Numbered from the stretch's first letter, positions 8,411 through 18,981 are shown. The stretch: DNA of 64,000 nucleotides from Planosporangium spinosum (GCF_049999945.1 NZ_JBLYUB010000010.1:124001-188000), one strand, 5' to 3'. The notes: generated by a model from the sequence alone, not told the origin. Numbers and translations: made by a program.

Positions 8411-9166
8411 TCAGCCCAGTTCGCCCTCCAGCCGCAGGGCCACCTCGCGGTAGCGGGCGACCGGCACGAGGTGTACGCCGTCGAAGGCACCGCTGTCACG
8501 CAGCGCGATGATCTGCTCGCATGCCGCGTCGACCCCGGCCTGGCGGTCGCGGGCGACCGCGTCGACCAGGTCGGGCGGGAAGTCGATGTCCGGGATGGTG
8601 GCCGACAGCCGCTGCGCCATGGCGGGGCTGGCGAGCACCATCACGCCCGCGTAGACCGGCGTGTCCAGGGACACCGACTCCCGCCACCGCAGCAGCGCCT
8701 CGACCGAGAAGCTGACCTGCGCGAAGACGAAGTCGGCGGACCGTTTCCAGGCCGGCGGTCGGCGCGGCCCGGCCGCCACGCCGATCCGTACCGGACGCCC
8801 CAGGGGCATGGCCCGCGCCTGCTCGATCATCGTGCGCACGGTCAGTTCGCCGGTGCGGTCGCCCGAGGCCGGCTTGTCGCCGTACACGAACAGGAACTGG
8901 TCGACCCCGTACGCCGCCGCGGTCAGCATGTCCCGCTGGAACCCCAGCAGGTTGCGGTCGCGGGAGTTGAGGCAGGCGATGCTGCGTCCGCCCATCGCGG
9001 CGACCTCGTGGGCCACGGCGATGCTGGACACGGTGGCCCGGCCCAGGTGGTTGTCGGGGATCAGGAACGAGTGCGCGACCTTCGACAGCACGCGGATCTG
9101 ATGGCGCACGTGCATCAGATCCGGCCGGGTGGGTGGCTCCACTTCGCAGACCAGTTCGAAACCCAT
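8411..9166 (-). CDS. Methylenetetrahydrofolate reductase family protein
   Basis: The 251-aa protein is a short TIM-barrel member of the MetF family of FAD-linked 5,10-methylenetetrahydrofolate reductases (E. coli MetF is about 296 aa). Visible segments are CEVEPPTRPD near the N-terminus, IPDNHLGRATVSS, CLNSRDRNLLGFQ and FAQVSFSVEALLRW. It may act in one-carbon metabolism, or be a related folate enzyme. The start codon has no Shine-Dalgarno. Instead, a perfect 8+3+8 inverted repeat occupies the 19 nt immediately before the ATG. It is convergent with upp, 35 bp away. Confidence 0.75.
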   Translation of the reverse strand: MGFELVCEVEPPTRPDLMHVRHQIRVLSKVAHSFLIPDNHLGRATVSSIAVAHEVAAMGGRSIACLNSRDRNLLGFQRDMLTAAAYGVDQFLFVYGDKPASGDRTGELTVRTMIEQARAMPLGRPVRIGVAAGPRRPPAWKRSADFVFAQVSFSVEALLRWRESVSLDTPVYAGVMVLASPAMAQRLSATIPDIDFPPDLVDAVARDRQAGVDAACEQIIALRDSGAFDGVHLVPVARYREVALRLEGELG

Positions 9167-9185
9167 GGCGTGATGAGATCACGCC
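9167..9185 (-). promoter_or_regulatory. Perfect inverted repeat abutting the metF-like start codon
   Basis: GGCGTGAT-GAG-ATCACGCC is an 8-bp perfect inverted repeat with a 3-bp spacer that ends at the base before the ATG. A second one, GGAAC-AAC-GTTCC, lies at 9202-9214. They could be operators, or the first could be a hairpin occluding ribosome binding in an mRNA that has no Shine-Dalgarno. Confidence 0.5.
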
Positions 9186-9234
9186 GCCGGCGCGCGGTGG
9201 GGGAACAACGTTCCGCCGGGGCCCGCCCCGAAAG

Positions 9235-9738
9235 TCAGGCCGTGCTGTAGCTCCAGCCGGTCGGCCGGCCGTCGGCGTACGGCATCACGCCGTGGAACAT
9301 CCGCACCGGCGCGCCGGCCGACGCGTCGGGAAAGACCAGCGGCAGGAACCACCGGTCACCCTCCCACAGCGGTACCGCCCCGGCCAGCAGGTCGGCCACG
9401 TCGACCCAGACCAGGGTGCCCTCCGGGTTGCGGGTCGACGGCTCGCCGGACCAGTCGGTGATCCGGAAGACCGTGACGAACCAGTGTTCACCGTCGCGGC
9501 CGAATCCGGGGAACGACACCGTGCCGGCGAGATCCAGGGCGGCGCACTCGATGCCGGCCTCCTCGCGGATCTCGCGGCGCATCCCGGTGTACAGGTCCTC
9601 GTCGGGCTCCAGCTTGCCGCCCAGCCCGATGTACTTGCCTAAGTGCAGGTCGTCCGGGCGCGCGTCGCGCCGGATCATGAGTACCCGGGCACCGTCGGGC
9701 GACAGCACGTACCCGAGCGTCGCGACGACCGCCTTCAT
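9235..9738 (-). CDS. Nudix hydrolase
   Basis: A 167-aa MutT/Nudix protein with a complete Nudix box: GKLEPDE, then after seven residues REIREEAGI. It resembles 8-oxo-(d)GTP and related pyrophosphatases. The substrate cannot be read from sequence, but hydrolysis of a nucleoside diphosphate derivative is expected. Its ATG overlaps the stop codon of the phosphohexomutase gene by 4 bp (ATGA), so the two are translated together. Many related proteins begin with the same KAVVATLGYVL-type strand. Confidence 0.88.
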   Translation of the reverse strand: MKAVVATLGYVLSPDGARVLMIRRDARPDDLHLGKYIGLGGKLEPDEDLYTGMRREIREEAGIECAALDLAGTVSFPGFGRDGEHWFVTVFRITDWSGEPSTRNPEGTLVWVDVADLLAGAVPLWEGDRWFLPLVFPDASAGAPVRMFHGVMPYADGRPTGWSYSTA

Positions 9739-11441
9739 CGGCCCAGCGCCGCGCGGACCTCGTCGCGCAGCGCCGCCAGCCCGGCCGACGCGCGCTCGCG
9801 CGCCGCCGGCACGTCGCCGCCCGTGGTCGGTTCCACCACTTCCAGGTACGCCTTGAGTTTCGGTTCGGTGCCGGACGGGCGCACCACGACCCGGGCCGCC
9901 CCGGTGCGCAGCACCAGCGCGTCCGTCTCGGGCAGCAGGTCGTCCACGCCGGTCACCGGCTGGCCGAGCAGCCACGCCGGAGGGTCGGTCCGGACGGCCC
10001 GCATCATCTCGGCGATCTCGGACAGGTCGGCGACGCGTACCGACACCTGGTCGGTGGCGTGCACGCCGAACGCGGCGGCCAGCTCGTCGAGGCGCTCCCG
10101 CAGGCCCGTCCCCTCGGCCTTGAGGCCGGCGGCCAGTTCGCACACTGTCAGCGCGGCACTGATGCCGTCCTTGTCCCGGACGTGGTCGGGCGCCACGCAG
10201 TAGCCGAGCGCCTCCTCGTAGCCGTACACCAGCGGCGCCTCGCCGTCGGTGGCGCGGCCGGGGACGCCCGGCACACCGGCCCGCACGATCCACTTGAACC
10301 CGGTCAGCGTCTCCCCGTACGGGGCGCCGTGGGCCGCGCACAGCTTCTCCAGCAGCGTCGACGAGACGATCGTGGTGGCGTACCGGCCCCGGACGCCGCG
10401 GCGCATCAGATGGTCGGCGAGCAGCACCCCGACCTCGTCGCCGCGCAGCATCCGCCAGCCGCCGGGCGCCGCCGGGTCGGGGACGGCGACCGCGCACCGG
10501 TCGGCGTCCGGGTCGTTGGCGATCGCGAGGTCGGCACCGTGCGCCTGCGCCAGCGCGATGACCCGGTCCATCGCCCCGGGCTCCTCCGGGTTGGGGAACG
10601 CGACGGTCGGGAAGTCCGGGTCCGGCTCGGCCTGCTCGGCGACGACCAGCGGCGCGGCGAAGCCGGCCGCGACCATCGCGTCGGCGAGCACCCGTCCACC
10701 GACGCCGTGCATCGGCGTGTACGCGACGACGAGGTCGCGCGGGACGTCGTGGCGGACGACGGCGGTCGCGCCGTCCAGGTACGAGGTGACGATCTCCTCG
10801 CCCAGCGTCTCGCCCGCGGCACCGAACGGCACCCGGTTGGCCGGCCCGACCTCCCGGATGGCCGCCTCGATCCCGGCGTCGGCGGGTGGTACGAGCTGTG
10901 CCCCGTCACCGCCCGGCCCGCCGGCCGCCGCGCCCAGGTACACCTTGTACCCGTTGTCCTGGGGCGGGTTGTGGCTCGCGGTCACCATCACGCCGGCGGC
11001 CGCGCCGAGCGCCCGCACCGCGTGGGCCAGCACCGGGGTGGGCAGGGGGCGGGGCAGGACCAGCGCCCGCCGGCCGGTGCCGGTGACGACCCGGGCCGTC
11101 GCCTGCGCGAACTCGGCGGAGCGGTGCCGGGCGTCGTACCCGATGACCACCGGTCCGGCCACGCCCTGGGCGTCGAGCCAGCGGACCAGACCCGCGGCGG
11201 CCGTGACGACGACGGCGAGGTTCATGCCGTTGGGGCCGGCCCGCAACGGCCCGCGCAGCCCGGCCGTGCCGAACAGCAGCGGCCCGGCGAACCGGTCGGC
11301 CAGGTCGGCGGCGCTGCCCGGCAGCGCGTCGAGCACGGCCCGCAGCTCGGCCCGGTCGCCCTCGTCGGGGTCGTCGGCCAGCCACGCCAGCGCCTGACGG
11401 CGCACCGTGTCCAGTCCGGCGGTGTCCCACGTGGTGGTCAT
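9735..11441 (-). CDS. Phosphoglucomutase/phosphomannomutase family protein
   Basis: Alpha-D-phosphohexomutase of 568 aa. It has the catalytic phosphoserine loop GVMVTASHNPPQDNGYKVY, the metal-binding loop NDPDADRCAVA, the sugar-binding GYEEALGY and the phosphate-binding RPSGTEPKLKAY. This length and the GYEEALGY loop are typical of the PGM2-like bacterial group, which can act on glucose, mannose or pentose phosphates. In actinomycetes such genes often sit near deoC and upp, so phosphopentomutase activity linking ribose 1-P and deoxyribose 1-P to this salvage cluster is plausible. GAGG 5 nt and GGAGG 10 nt upstream support the ATG. It is translationally coupled to the Nudix gene. Confidence 0.9.
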   Translation of the reverse strand: MTTTWDTAGLDTVRRQALAWLADDPDEGDRAELRAVLDALPGSAADLADRFAGPLLFGTAGLRGPLRAGPNGMNLAVVVTAAAGLVRWLDAQGVAGPVVIGYDARHRSAEFAQATARVVTGTGRRALVLPRPLPTPVLAHAVRALGAAAGVMVTASHNPPQDNGYKVYLGAAAGGPGGDGAQLVPPADAGIEAAIREVGPANRVPFGAAGETLGEEIVTSYLDGATAVVRHDVPRDLVVAYTPMHGVGGRVLADAMVAAGFAAPLVVAEQAEPDPDFPTVAFPNPEEPGAMDRVIALAQAHGADLAIANDPDADRCAVAVPDPAAPGGWRMLRGDEVGVLLADHLMRRGVRGRYATTIVSSTLLEKLCAAHGAPYGETLTGFKWIVRAGVPGVPGRATDGEAPLVYGYEEALGYCVAPDHVRDKDGISAALTVCELAAGLKAEGTGLRERLDELAAAFGVHATDQVSVRVADLSEIAEMMRAVRTDPPAWLLGQPVTGVDDLLPETDALVLRTGAARVVVRPSGTEPKLKAYLEVVEPTTGGDVPAARERASAGLAALRDEVRAALGR

Positions 11442-11493
11442 CGCGCCTCAACCTCCGCCAGCCGGGTCATCCACCGTTGATAGCACGGCCCGT

Positions 11494-13743
11494 TCACGCG
11501 CTGAGGCGGAAGGAGCGCACCATCTCGTCGTAGATGATCTTACTGGCGGCGAACCTGCTCTCCGGGACGCTGACGAAGAAGTTGTAGCTCTTGCCACCAG
11601 CGACGACGAAGCGCCAGATGCCGTGGCGCATGTCGGTGCCTTCACCGCAGGTGTACTCCAGCTCCGCGGCCGGGTGACCGCCCGCCTGGACGTCCCTGAG
11701 GCCGACCTCCTGGTACGCCTTGCAGCGGCTCGGGTTCTTCTCCAGGCCGCGCCCCGCCGTCACGGCCACCTGGTGGGCATCCTGGGTGCCGGCGTTCTCC
11801 ACGTTGACGCGCGCCCTGCGGCCGTTGTCCGCCGGGTCGGTGTAGTCGATGTAGCTGCCCGTCCTGGACGGCGTCCAGGACTTGGGCACGTTCACGGTGA
11901 TGCCCTTCTCGGTGTAGGTCTGCACGTCGGCGAAGAGCGGCTTGTTGGGGTCGACGGTGGCCTCGGTGGTCTGCCGGGACTCCGGCGACCCGCCGAACAG
12001 TGTCGTGCCGACGACGATGCCGAGCACGAGGACACCGACGACCGCGCCGGCGACCACGGCCATCCGGCCCTTCGGCGGCAGTTCCCGGTACTTCTCCGCG
12101 GCCTTGCCCGAGACCTGCCGGAGCCCGGCCGACGCGCCGGCGAGCAGCGCGGTCCCTCGCGCGGCCGGCGAACCGGCGCCGGCAGCCGGGCGGGACCCGG
12201 CCCGCCCGCCGTAGACGTTCCCGACCGGTGCCGGTGGCACGAACGCGGTGGTCGACTCCGTCGGATCGGTTCGCGGCGCGAACGCGGTCGTCGTCGCCGG
12301 GTCGGGGCGTGACGGGGTGGCCGCCGGTGCGTCCGGCGGCGTGAACGCGCCGGTTTCGGCCAGCGGCAGGCCCGGGTTCGTGGCCTCCGGCTCGACCGGC
12401 GAGCGCTGCGCCGGCGGTCGGGGAGTGACCGCCTGTCGCCGGCGGATCGCGCCGCTCACGCTCTCGCCGGGCGCCAGCATGGCCCGCCCGCCGATCTGGC
12501 CGCTGGTGCTCGCGGGAGCGACCGGAGGCGTGTACGGAGCCGGCCGCACCACCGCGTACGGGTCGGTGTGGTGCGACGGTGCGTTGCTGGCCAGCGCGCC
12601 GGCCAGCAGCTCACGCAGGACCGCCCGGGCCCGGGGCACGTCCCAGCGGCGGGCCGGGTCCTTCTCCAGCAGTCCGGTCAGCACACCGTCCAGCGCACCG
12701 GCGCGCAGCGACGGCACCGGCTGCTCCTCGACGACGGCGCGCATGGTCTCGATCGGGTCCGGCTTGTCGAACGGTGGACGTCCCTCCACCGCCGTGTAGA
12801 GCGTGACACCGAGCGAGAACAGGTCGCTGGGCGGGCCGAACGGCGCGCCGATCGCCCGTTCCGGCGAGATGAAGTGCGGCGAGCCCAGCACCATGCCGGG
12901 CGTGGTGAGCTGACTGTCCGACGGCATCCGCGCGACGCCGAAGTCGGTGAGCACGCACCGGCCGTCGTTGCAGATGAGCACGTTGGCCGGCTTGACGTCA
13001 CGGTGCAGGACGCCCGCGGCGTGCGCCATCTCGAGCGCGCCGAGCAGCGCGATGCCGATCTTCGCCACGGCCCGCGGCGCCAGCGGACCGTCCTCGACGA
13101 TGATCTCGGCGAGGCTGCGGGCCTGCAGCAGCTCCATGACGATCCACGGCCGGCCGCCGTCGGTCACCACGTCGTAGACCTGCACCACGGCCGGGTGGGA
13201 CAGGGCGGCGGCGGCGCGCGCCTCGCGCAGGGTGCGCTGGTACATCGCGTCCCGGTCGCTGGCGGCCATCCCGGCCGGCAGCAGGACCTCCTTCACCGCG
13301 ACGTCGCGGCGCAGCAGGGTGTCGGTGGCGCGCCAGACGGTACCCATGCCGCCGTGACCGATCGCGGTGCGCAGCGCGTACCTCGATCCGATCATGATGC
13401 CGGCCGCGCCCCGCAGCTCGCCGGACAACTCGGCTGCGGCGCGCCGGTCGGGGCTGAGCTCCGGCCGCAGCTCGGTGCGGCCGTGGAGGCGGTCGTCGGA
13501 GGCGCGCTCGGACGCGTGGTTGGCCGGGCGGTCGTCGGACGCGCGGGCCGCATGGTTGGCCGGGCGGTCGCCGGAGGCGCGGGCCGCATGGTTGGCCGGG
13601 CGGTCGCCGGAGGCGCGACTGGCTGGCAGGTCGATGGTCGTCTTGTCGCTGCCCGCGTCTTGACTGTGCCGGGAGCTGCTGGACGCCGTGGAGCCGGATG
13701 GCGGCAGGGGGTCGCCGTGCCACGTCGGGAGCTGAGTCGTCAC
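11494..13743 (-). CDS. Membrane-anchored Ser/Thr protein kinase
   Basis: A 749-aa Hanks-type kinase of PknB-like layout. Residues 43-85 are a Lys-poor repetitive segment of about 11-residue units (RASGDRPANHAA and variants). The kinase domain spans about 117-385, with the Gly loop GHGGMG, K151 in VAVKE, catalytic D249 in HRDVKPANV and D267 in DFG. A Pro/Thr-rich linker leads to one transmembrane helix at 561-584. An extracellular domain of about 150 aa follows, opening with GITVNVPKSWTPS. There are no PASTA repeats. The GTG start has TACGGT 9 nt upstream and no clear Shine-Dalgarno. The extracellular domain resembles that of the kinase at 48493-50628. The gene stands alone, divergent from the mutase gene. 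Confidence 0.92.
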   Translation of the reverse strand: MTTQLPTWHGDPLPPSGSTASSSSRHSQDAGSDKTTIDLPASRASGDRPANHAARASGDRPANHAARASDDRPANHASERASDDRLHGRTELRPELSPDRRAAAELSGELRGAAGIMIGSRYALRTAIGHGGMGTVWRATDTLLRRDVAVKEVLLPAGMAASDRDAMYQRTLREARAAAALSHPAVVQVYDVVTDGGRPWIVMELLQARSLAEIIVEDGPLAPRAVAKIGIALLGALEMAHAAGVLHRDVKPANVLICNDGRCVLTDFGVARMPSDSQLTTPGMVLGSPHFISPERAIGAPFGPPSDLFSLGVTLYTAVEGRPPFDKPDPIETMRAVVEEQPVPSLRAGALDGVLTGLLEKDPARRWDVPRARAVLRELLAGALASNAPSHHTDPYAVVRPAPYTPPVAPASTSGQIGGRAMLAPGESVSGAIRRRQAVTPRPPAQRSPVEPEATNPGLPLAETGAFTPPDAPAATPSRPDPATTTAFAPRTDPTESTTAFVPPAPVGNVYGGRAGSRPAAGAGSPAARGTALLAGASAGLRQVSGKAAEKYRELPPKGRMAVVAGAVVGVLVLGIVVGTTLFGGSPESRQTTEATVDPNKPLFADVQTYTEKGITVNVPKSWTPSRTGSYIDYTDPADNGRRARVNVENAGTQDAHQVAVTAGRGLEKNPSRCKAYQEVGLRDVQAGGHPAAELEYTCGEGTDMRHGIWRFVVAGGKSYNFFVSVPESRFAASKIIYDEMVRSFRLSA
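13494..13626. repeat. In-frame tandem repeats in the kinase N-terminus
   Basis: Units of about 33 bp containing GCATGGTTGGCCGGGCG are repeated about four times and encode 11-residue repeats RPANHAARASG. The last units are nearly identical, implying recent slippage. The frame is kept. Confidence 0.7.
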
Positions 13744-13982
13744 TGGCTTCTAACCGTAGTTCCGGGTCGGTGTCAGATCGGGGCCGTGCGATGAGCGTTG
13801 GCGAGGATGAGATCGTTCGGCCAACTCCACTATCTTGCCGGGTGGTACGGCGGCAGGGGAAGCCGGATCCACGATCGCCGACGATACCGTCCGCCCGCCA
13901 CGCCCGCCGGCCGGTACTGTGCGGTATCCCTCACCGCCCGGGAGGCGGCACGTTCCTTAACGCGCGCTTACCATCTGCGGGT

Positions 13983-14008
13983 ATGAGCGAGCGTAGCGAG
14001 GTGACGGC

Positions 14009-14012
<4 letters not shown>
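13983..14012 (+). CDS. Nine-codon upstream ORF coupled to the mutase gene
   Basis: The ORF encodes MSERSEVTA and its TGA overlaps the ATG of the mutase. A TACCAT -10-like box lies 8 nt before its start, so it could be translated from a leaderless mRNA and feed ribosomes to the mutase. The AGCGAGCGTAGCGAG sequence is a simple repeat that I recall as common upstream of genes in related genomes, so the ORF may be incidental. Confidence 0.35.
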
Positions 14013-15613
<1,601 letters not shown>

Positions 15614-15661
15614 CCCCGTCTCCCGCCCGCCGCCCGCGTACCCCGTCCGCGTGCCCGGTCC

Positions 15662-15753
15662 GCGTGCCCCAAGATCCGCACAATGTCGCGAACTTTGCTG
15701 CTACGGATCGCGCCGATGCCGCAATGTTTCCGACATTGTGTGGATCTTGGGGC
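15662..15753. repeat. Long intergenic inverted repeat between convergent genes
   Basis: A 25-bp arm (15662-15686) beginning GTGCCCCAAGATCC pairs with 15729-15753 with one mismatch, around a 42-nt centre whose ends also partly pair. It sits between the convergent mutase and DUF559 genes. It could terminate both transcripts without a T-tract, and it belongs to the GATCTTGG-type set described in the findings. Confidence 0.8.
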
Positions 15754-15775
15754 ACTGTCCGGGTGTCATCGGGCG

Positions 15776-16723
15776 TCATCGGGCGCCACGCGAACGGAGC
15801 ACTGCCCGCAGTTCGCGGACAAAACTGGCGAAGTCGTCCCGTAGTCGTGCGGCGGTGACGTGCAGGACGACCCAGTCTGCCGCGACCATCCGGTTGAGGC
15901 GCCGGCGGTCGGCATGGATCTGGGTCGCCGACTCGGCGTGCCACATCCCGTCGTACTCAACCGCCACCCGGTACTCCGGCCAGGCCAGGTCGCAGCGGGC
16001 GACGAAACGCCCCTCGTGCACGATCGTGAACTGGGTACGCGGGCGGGGCAGGCCGGCGCGTACCAGTCGGACCCGCAACCGCGACTCCTGAGGTGATCCA
16101 GCTCCCGGGTCGGCCAGCTGTACCACGTCGAGGAGCCGGCGCCAGCCCCGGTGGCCGGCACGGTTGCGGGCATACTCCTCCAGGGCCGGCAGCGTGACGA
16201 CGCGACCGGCGGCCAGCGCGTCGATCCAGACGACCCGTTCGACGGGGTCCCCGCACCACTGCGCCAGGTCCCAGCAGGTTCGCACTGGGCTGGTCACCGG
16301 CACCGTTTCCAGCTGCCGCACGTCGCCGGGATCCAGGTAGGCGACGTGGCTGCGCACGCCGGCCAGTCGGAGGTCGGATCCGCGCGGGACGAGCACGTCG
16401 ACCGGGTCCCGGGCCGCGACCAGGTCCACGCCGTACAGGTACGCGGCGGAGCGGCCGGCGATCACGCCACCGGGCGGTAGCGCGAACCGCGCCACCGCGA
16501 GGCATCGGTGCCGGTGGGTGACCGTGATGGCCGCGTCGGTGTAGACCCCGTGCAGGATCTGTTGCCAGGCTCGGCTTCGCAGGTCTGCGGGCGTGAGCAG
16601 GCCGTCGGCCACCGCCTGGGAACCGAGGAAGATCATGCCGGCGAGGGCGGGGGAACGTCGTGGGGCGCGGGGCACGGTGTCGAGCGTGCGGGTAGCGCGA
16701 GAGCCACCGCCACCCCTGATCAT
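15776..16723 (-). CDS. DUF559 (Vsr-like endonuclease fold) protein with AbiEi-like N-terminus
   Basis: About 315 aa. The N-terminal part (LTPADLRSRAWQQILHGVYTD, then VIAGRSAAYLYGVDL) is the winged-helix and substrate-like region shared with type IV toxin-antitoxin AbiEi proteins. The C-terminal 100 residues are DUF559, related to very-short-patch-repair nucleases, with ESRLRVRLVRAGLPRP, DLAWPEYRVAVEYDG and a final WVVLHVTAARL. Such proteins are multicopy in actinomycetes and their function is unproven. No AbiEii nucleotidyltransferase partner is adjacent. The start is uncertain: ATG 16723 is used, GTG 16675 is an alternative, and neither has a good ribosome site. Confidence 0.72.
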   Translation of the reverse strand: MIRGGGGSRATRTLDTVPRAPRRSPALAGMIFLGSQAVADGLLTPADLRSRAWQQILHGVYTDAAITVTHRHRCLAVARFALPPGGVIAGRSAAYLYGVDLVAARDPVDVLVPRGSDLRLAGVRSHVAYLDPGDVRQLETVPVTSPVRTCWDLAQWCGDPVERVVWIDALAAGRVVTLPALEEYARNRAGHRGWRRLLDVVQLADPGAGSPQESRLRVRLVRAGLPRPRTQFTIVHEGRFVARCDLAWPEYRVAVEYDGMWHAESATQIHADRRRLNRMVAADWVVLHVTAARLRDDFASFVRELRAVLRSRGAR

Positions 16724-16816
16724 TGGCTGTGGATAACACCGTTGGATGACGGGTCGGCCTGTGGGCAACGGATGGCGCGGATGACTCCGTCAGCGGTGCG
16801 CGACGCGCAGCGGTGC

Positions 16817-16891
16817 GCGAGGCGGCGATCCAGGGGAGCGAGGCGGCGATCCAGGGGAGCGAGGCGGCGATCCAGGGGAGCGAGGCGGCGC
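16817..16891. repeat. 21-bp minisatellite, 3.5 copies
   Basis: The unit is GCGAGGCGGCGATCCAGGGG plus A. Copies at 16817-16837, 16838-16858 and 16859-16879 are identical, followed by a 12-bp partial copy. It is non-coding and upstream of the DUF559 gene. Confidence 0.9.
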
Positions 16892-16900
16892 CGGGCTGTG

Positions 16901-16980
16901 TCTTGGAGGAGCCAGAGTCCGGTCTTGGAGGAGTCAGAGCCCGGTCTTGGAGGAGTCAGAGCCCGGTCTCGGAGAGCCAG
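16901..16980. repeat. 22-bp minisatellite, 3.5 copies
   Basis: Units begin TCTTGGAGGAGTCAGAGCCC. Copies lie at 16901-16922, 16923-16944 and 16945-16966, with a partial copy after. They directly follow the unrelated 21-bp minisatellite. Confidence 0.9.
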
Positions 16981-17718
16981 GACCCGCGCCGGGTGGTGCC
17001 CGGGGGTGGCTGGTCCGTTGCGGCGTCCCGGGGGCGCGGTGGTCGGTCCGGTTCCGCGGTCCGCTGGCGGTCCGGTGTCATCACAGCGAGCGATATACCG
17101 ATTGACGCTCCGTATGGGTTGCATCGAGCGACCAACGGCACAGTGGCAGAACTCGCAGTAAGCGTTTGGAGTGATGAAAGGGGTAATCTACGTGTACCAG
17201 GCGCCCAAGGGGCTCGATATCGGGAAACCGTGACGAAAGGCCGAACTGTCCTGTGTTTGCATCCGTACACCGGGGCAAAGAGATCGGGGCTTTGCTCCAG
17301 GGCCCACGAACCCGCCGATGAGCGGGTCGAGGGAAGAGGCGGGGGCGGACCGTATGTGTGACTGGCCTGTCCGAATCCGTGCCAGCCTGGCGTTCGTCGT
17401 CGTTACGCTCCGTAAGTGGCCGCCGCCTTGGCTGGGTAAATGAGCCGCCGGGGTGCCGACTCGAAGAGTAATTTTCGAATTCAAACGTGACCGGCTTGGC
17501 CGTCACACGTTGTAGGAGGAGTGGGGTTCGTGTCAGTGGCCGATAGCGCATATGCCGCGGGTCCGGCGTCCTCAAACCGCCCCTACCAGGGCTTTCGTGA
17601 CGTAGCGCTACGCGGCCGCTACGAGAATGATGTTGCGCTCCGTCACCATGGCGGGGCTAGGCTGTCGACAGCGCGCACGGGGCGTGCTGATCCTTTAGAC
17701 CGAGATCGAGAACTCACC

Positions 17719-18981
17719 GTGACGAGTGCGTTGTCGCTACCTTCGAGTAGCCCGCTGACGTCGTCCTGGCCCGAGATGCCTCCCGGCGCCGACCCGCTGC
17801 CCGGTCAGCTCGACCGCTGGCTCGCTTCACGGGGCGCCGAGCTGGTAGCCGTACGACGGCACATTCACGCACATCCAGAGCTTTCCGGTCAGGAGTTCGA
17901 GACCGCCGCTCTGGTTGCGCGGGAACTCAAAGCCGCCGGCCTCGCGCCGCGCATGCTGCCCAAGGGCAACGGGGTCATCTGTGACATCGGCTCCGGTGAC
18001 CGGGTGATCGCTCTGCGCGCCGACCTCGACGCGCTGCCGCTGCCGGACACCAAGGACGTGCCCTACCGCTCCACGGTCGACAACGCCTGCCACGCCTGTG
18101 GTCACGACGTCCACACGACCGTCCTGCTGGGTGTCGGCCTGGCCCTTGCGCAGCTCGCGGAGCGCAACGAGCTGCCCGGCCGGGTACGGCTACTGTTCCA
18201 GCCGGCCGAGGAGCAGATGCCGTCCGGTGCGCCGGAGGTGATCGCGGCCGGCGGGCTCAAGGACGTCGCCGGCATCTTCGCGCTGCACTGCTACCCGCAA
18301 CTACCGGTGGGTCTGGTCGGTGTCCGGTCCGGCCCGTTCACGGCCGCGGCCGACAAGGTCGAGGTGAAGCTCGCCGGTCGTGGCGGGCACACCGCCCGCC
18401 CGCACCTGACCGCCGATCTGGTGCACGCCCTGGGCCGGGTCGTCGTCGACGTACCCTCGCTGCTGGACCGCCGCGTCGACCCGCGTGCCGGCGTCTCCAT
18501 GGTCTTCGGTGCGGTGCGTGCCGGTGAGGCCGCCAACGCCATCCCCATCGAGGGGTACGCGCGGGCCACCGTCCGGGTCCTCAACCGCGACGCGTGGCGC
18601 GAGGTGCCGGATCTGATCACGAAGCTGATCCACGACGTCGTGGCGGGTACCGGTGCCGAGGCCGAGGTGACGTACACCCGCGGGGTGCCGCCGGTGGTCA
18701 ACGACCGGCTCGCCACCGCCATCGTCGCCGGTGCCGCCGGCGCCGCACTCGGCCCGGACCGCGTGGTCGAGGCGGAGATCAGCATGGGTGGCGAGGACTT
18801 CGCATTCTACCTCGAACAGGTACCGGGAGCGATGATCCGCCTCGGATGCGGCATCCCCGGCTCCGACGTCAAGTTCGACATCCACCAATCGGCGTTCGAC
18901 GTCGACGAGCGGGCGATCGGCTACGGCGTACGCATCATGGTGCACACCGCCCTGGCCGCACTGTCCGCCGGCGCGTTCTAG
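17719..18981 (+). CDS. M20-family amidohydrolase (hippurate hydrolase-like)
   Basis: A 420-aa metallopeptidase of the M20D group, which hydrolyses N-acyl amino acids and related amides. Metal-ligand segments are CHACGHDVH (Cys and His), PAEEQMPSGAPE (Glu) and the C-terminal SMGGEDFAFY; the dimerisation lid is the central KVEVKLAGRGGHTARPH region. The GTG at 17719 is chosen because the protein then begins at a typical distance from AVRRHIHAHPELSG and codon use becomes normal. A start at 17530 has a good GGAGGAG site but would add 63 atypical codons. The likely promoter lies near 17632-17663. The stop codon lies inside a 20-bp tandem duplication. Confidence 0.87.
   Translation: MTSALSLPSSSPLTSSWPEMPPGADPLPGQLDRWLASRGAELVAVRRHIHAHPELSGQEFETAALVARELKAAGLAPRMLPKGNGVICDIGSGDRVIALRADLDALPLPDTKDVPYRSTVDNACHACGHDVHTTVLLGVGLALAQLAERNELPGRVRLLFQPAEEQMPSGAPEVIAAGGLKDVAGIFALHCYPQLPVGLVGVRSGPFTAAADKVEVKLAGRGGHTARPHLTADLVHALGRVVVDVPSLLDRRVDPRAGVSMVFGAVRAGEAANAIPIEGYARATVRVLNRDAWREVPDLITKLIHDVVAGTGAEAEVTYTRGVPPVVNDRLATAIVAGAAGAALGPDRVVEAEISMGGEDFAFYLEQVPGAMIRLGCGIPGSDVKFDIHQSAFDVDERAIGYGVRIMVHTALAALSAGAF

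Larger units (their letters stand above)
16724..17718. other. Nearly 1 kb without a convincing gene
   Basis: This is the longest gene-free stretch of the window. It holds two minisatellites (16817-16891 and 16901-16980). From about 17090 to 17520 the G+C is visibly lower. A GGAGGAG ribosome-like site at about 17513 leads to GTG 17530, in frame with the amidohydrolase, but the 63 codons between use many A/T-ending codons including TTA, so I do not treat them as coding. Also present are a CGTAGCGCTACG palindrome (17601-17612) and a TTGCGC-N19-TAGGCT promoter candidate ending at 17663. An independent small RNA is possible. Confidence 0.55.

Noticed and set aside
15776..16723. AbiE-type toxin-antitoxin pair
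   Set aside because: Only the AbiEi-like/DUF559 protein is present; no AbiEii nucleotidyltransferase gene is adjacent.
17174..17233. 19-codon ORF in the gene-free region
   Set aside because: Start sites are ambiguous, the product resembles nothing, and such short frames are expected by chance.
17530..17718. N-terminal extension of the amidohydrolase from a GTG with a strong GGAGGAG site
   Set aside because: The 63 codons use many A/T-ending codons, including TTA, unlike the rest of the gene; homologues as I recall them begin near 17719.
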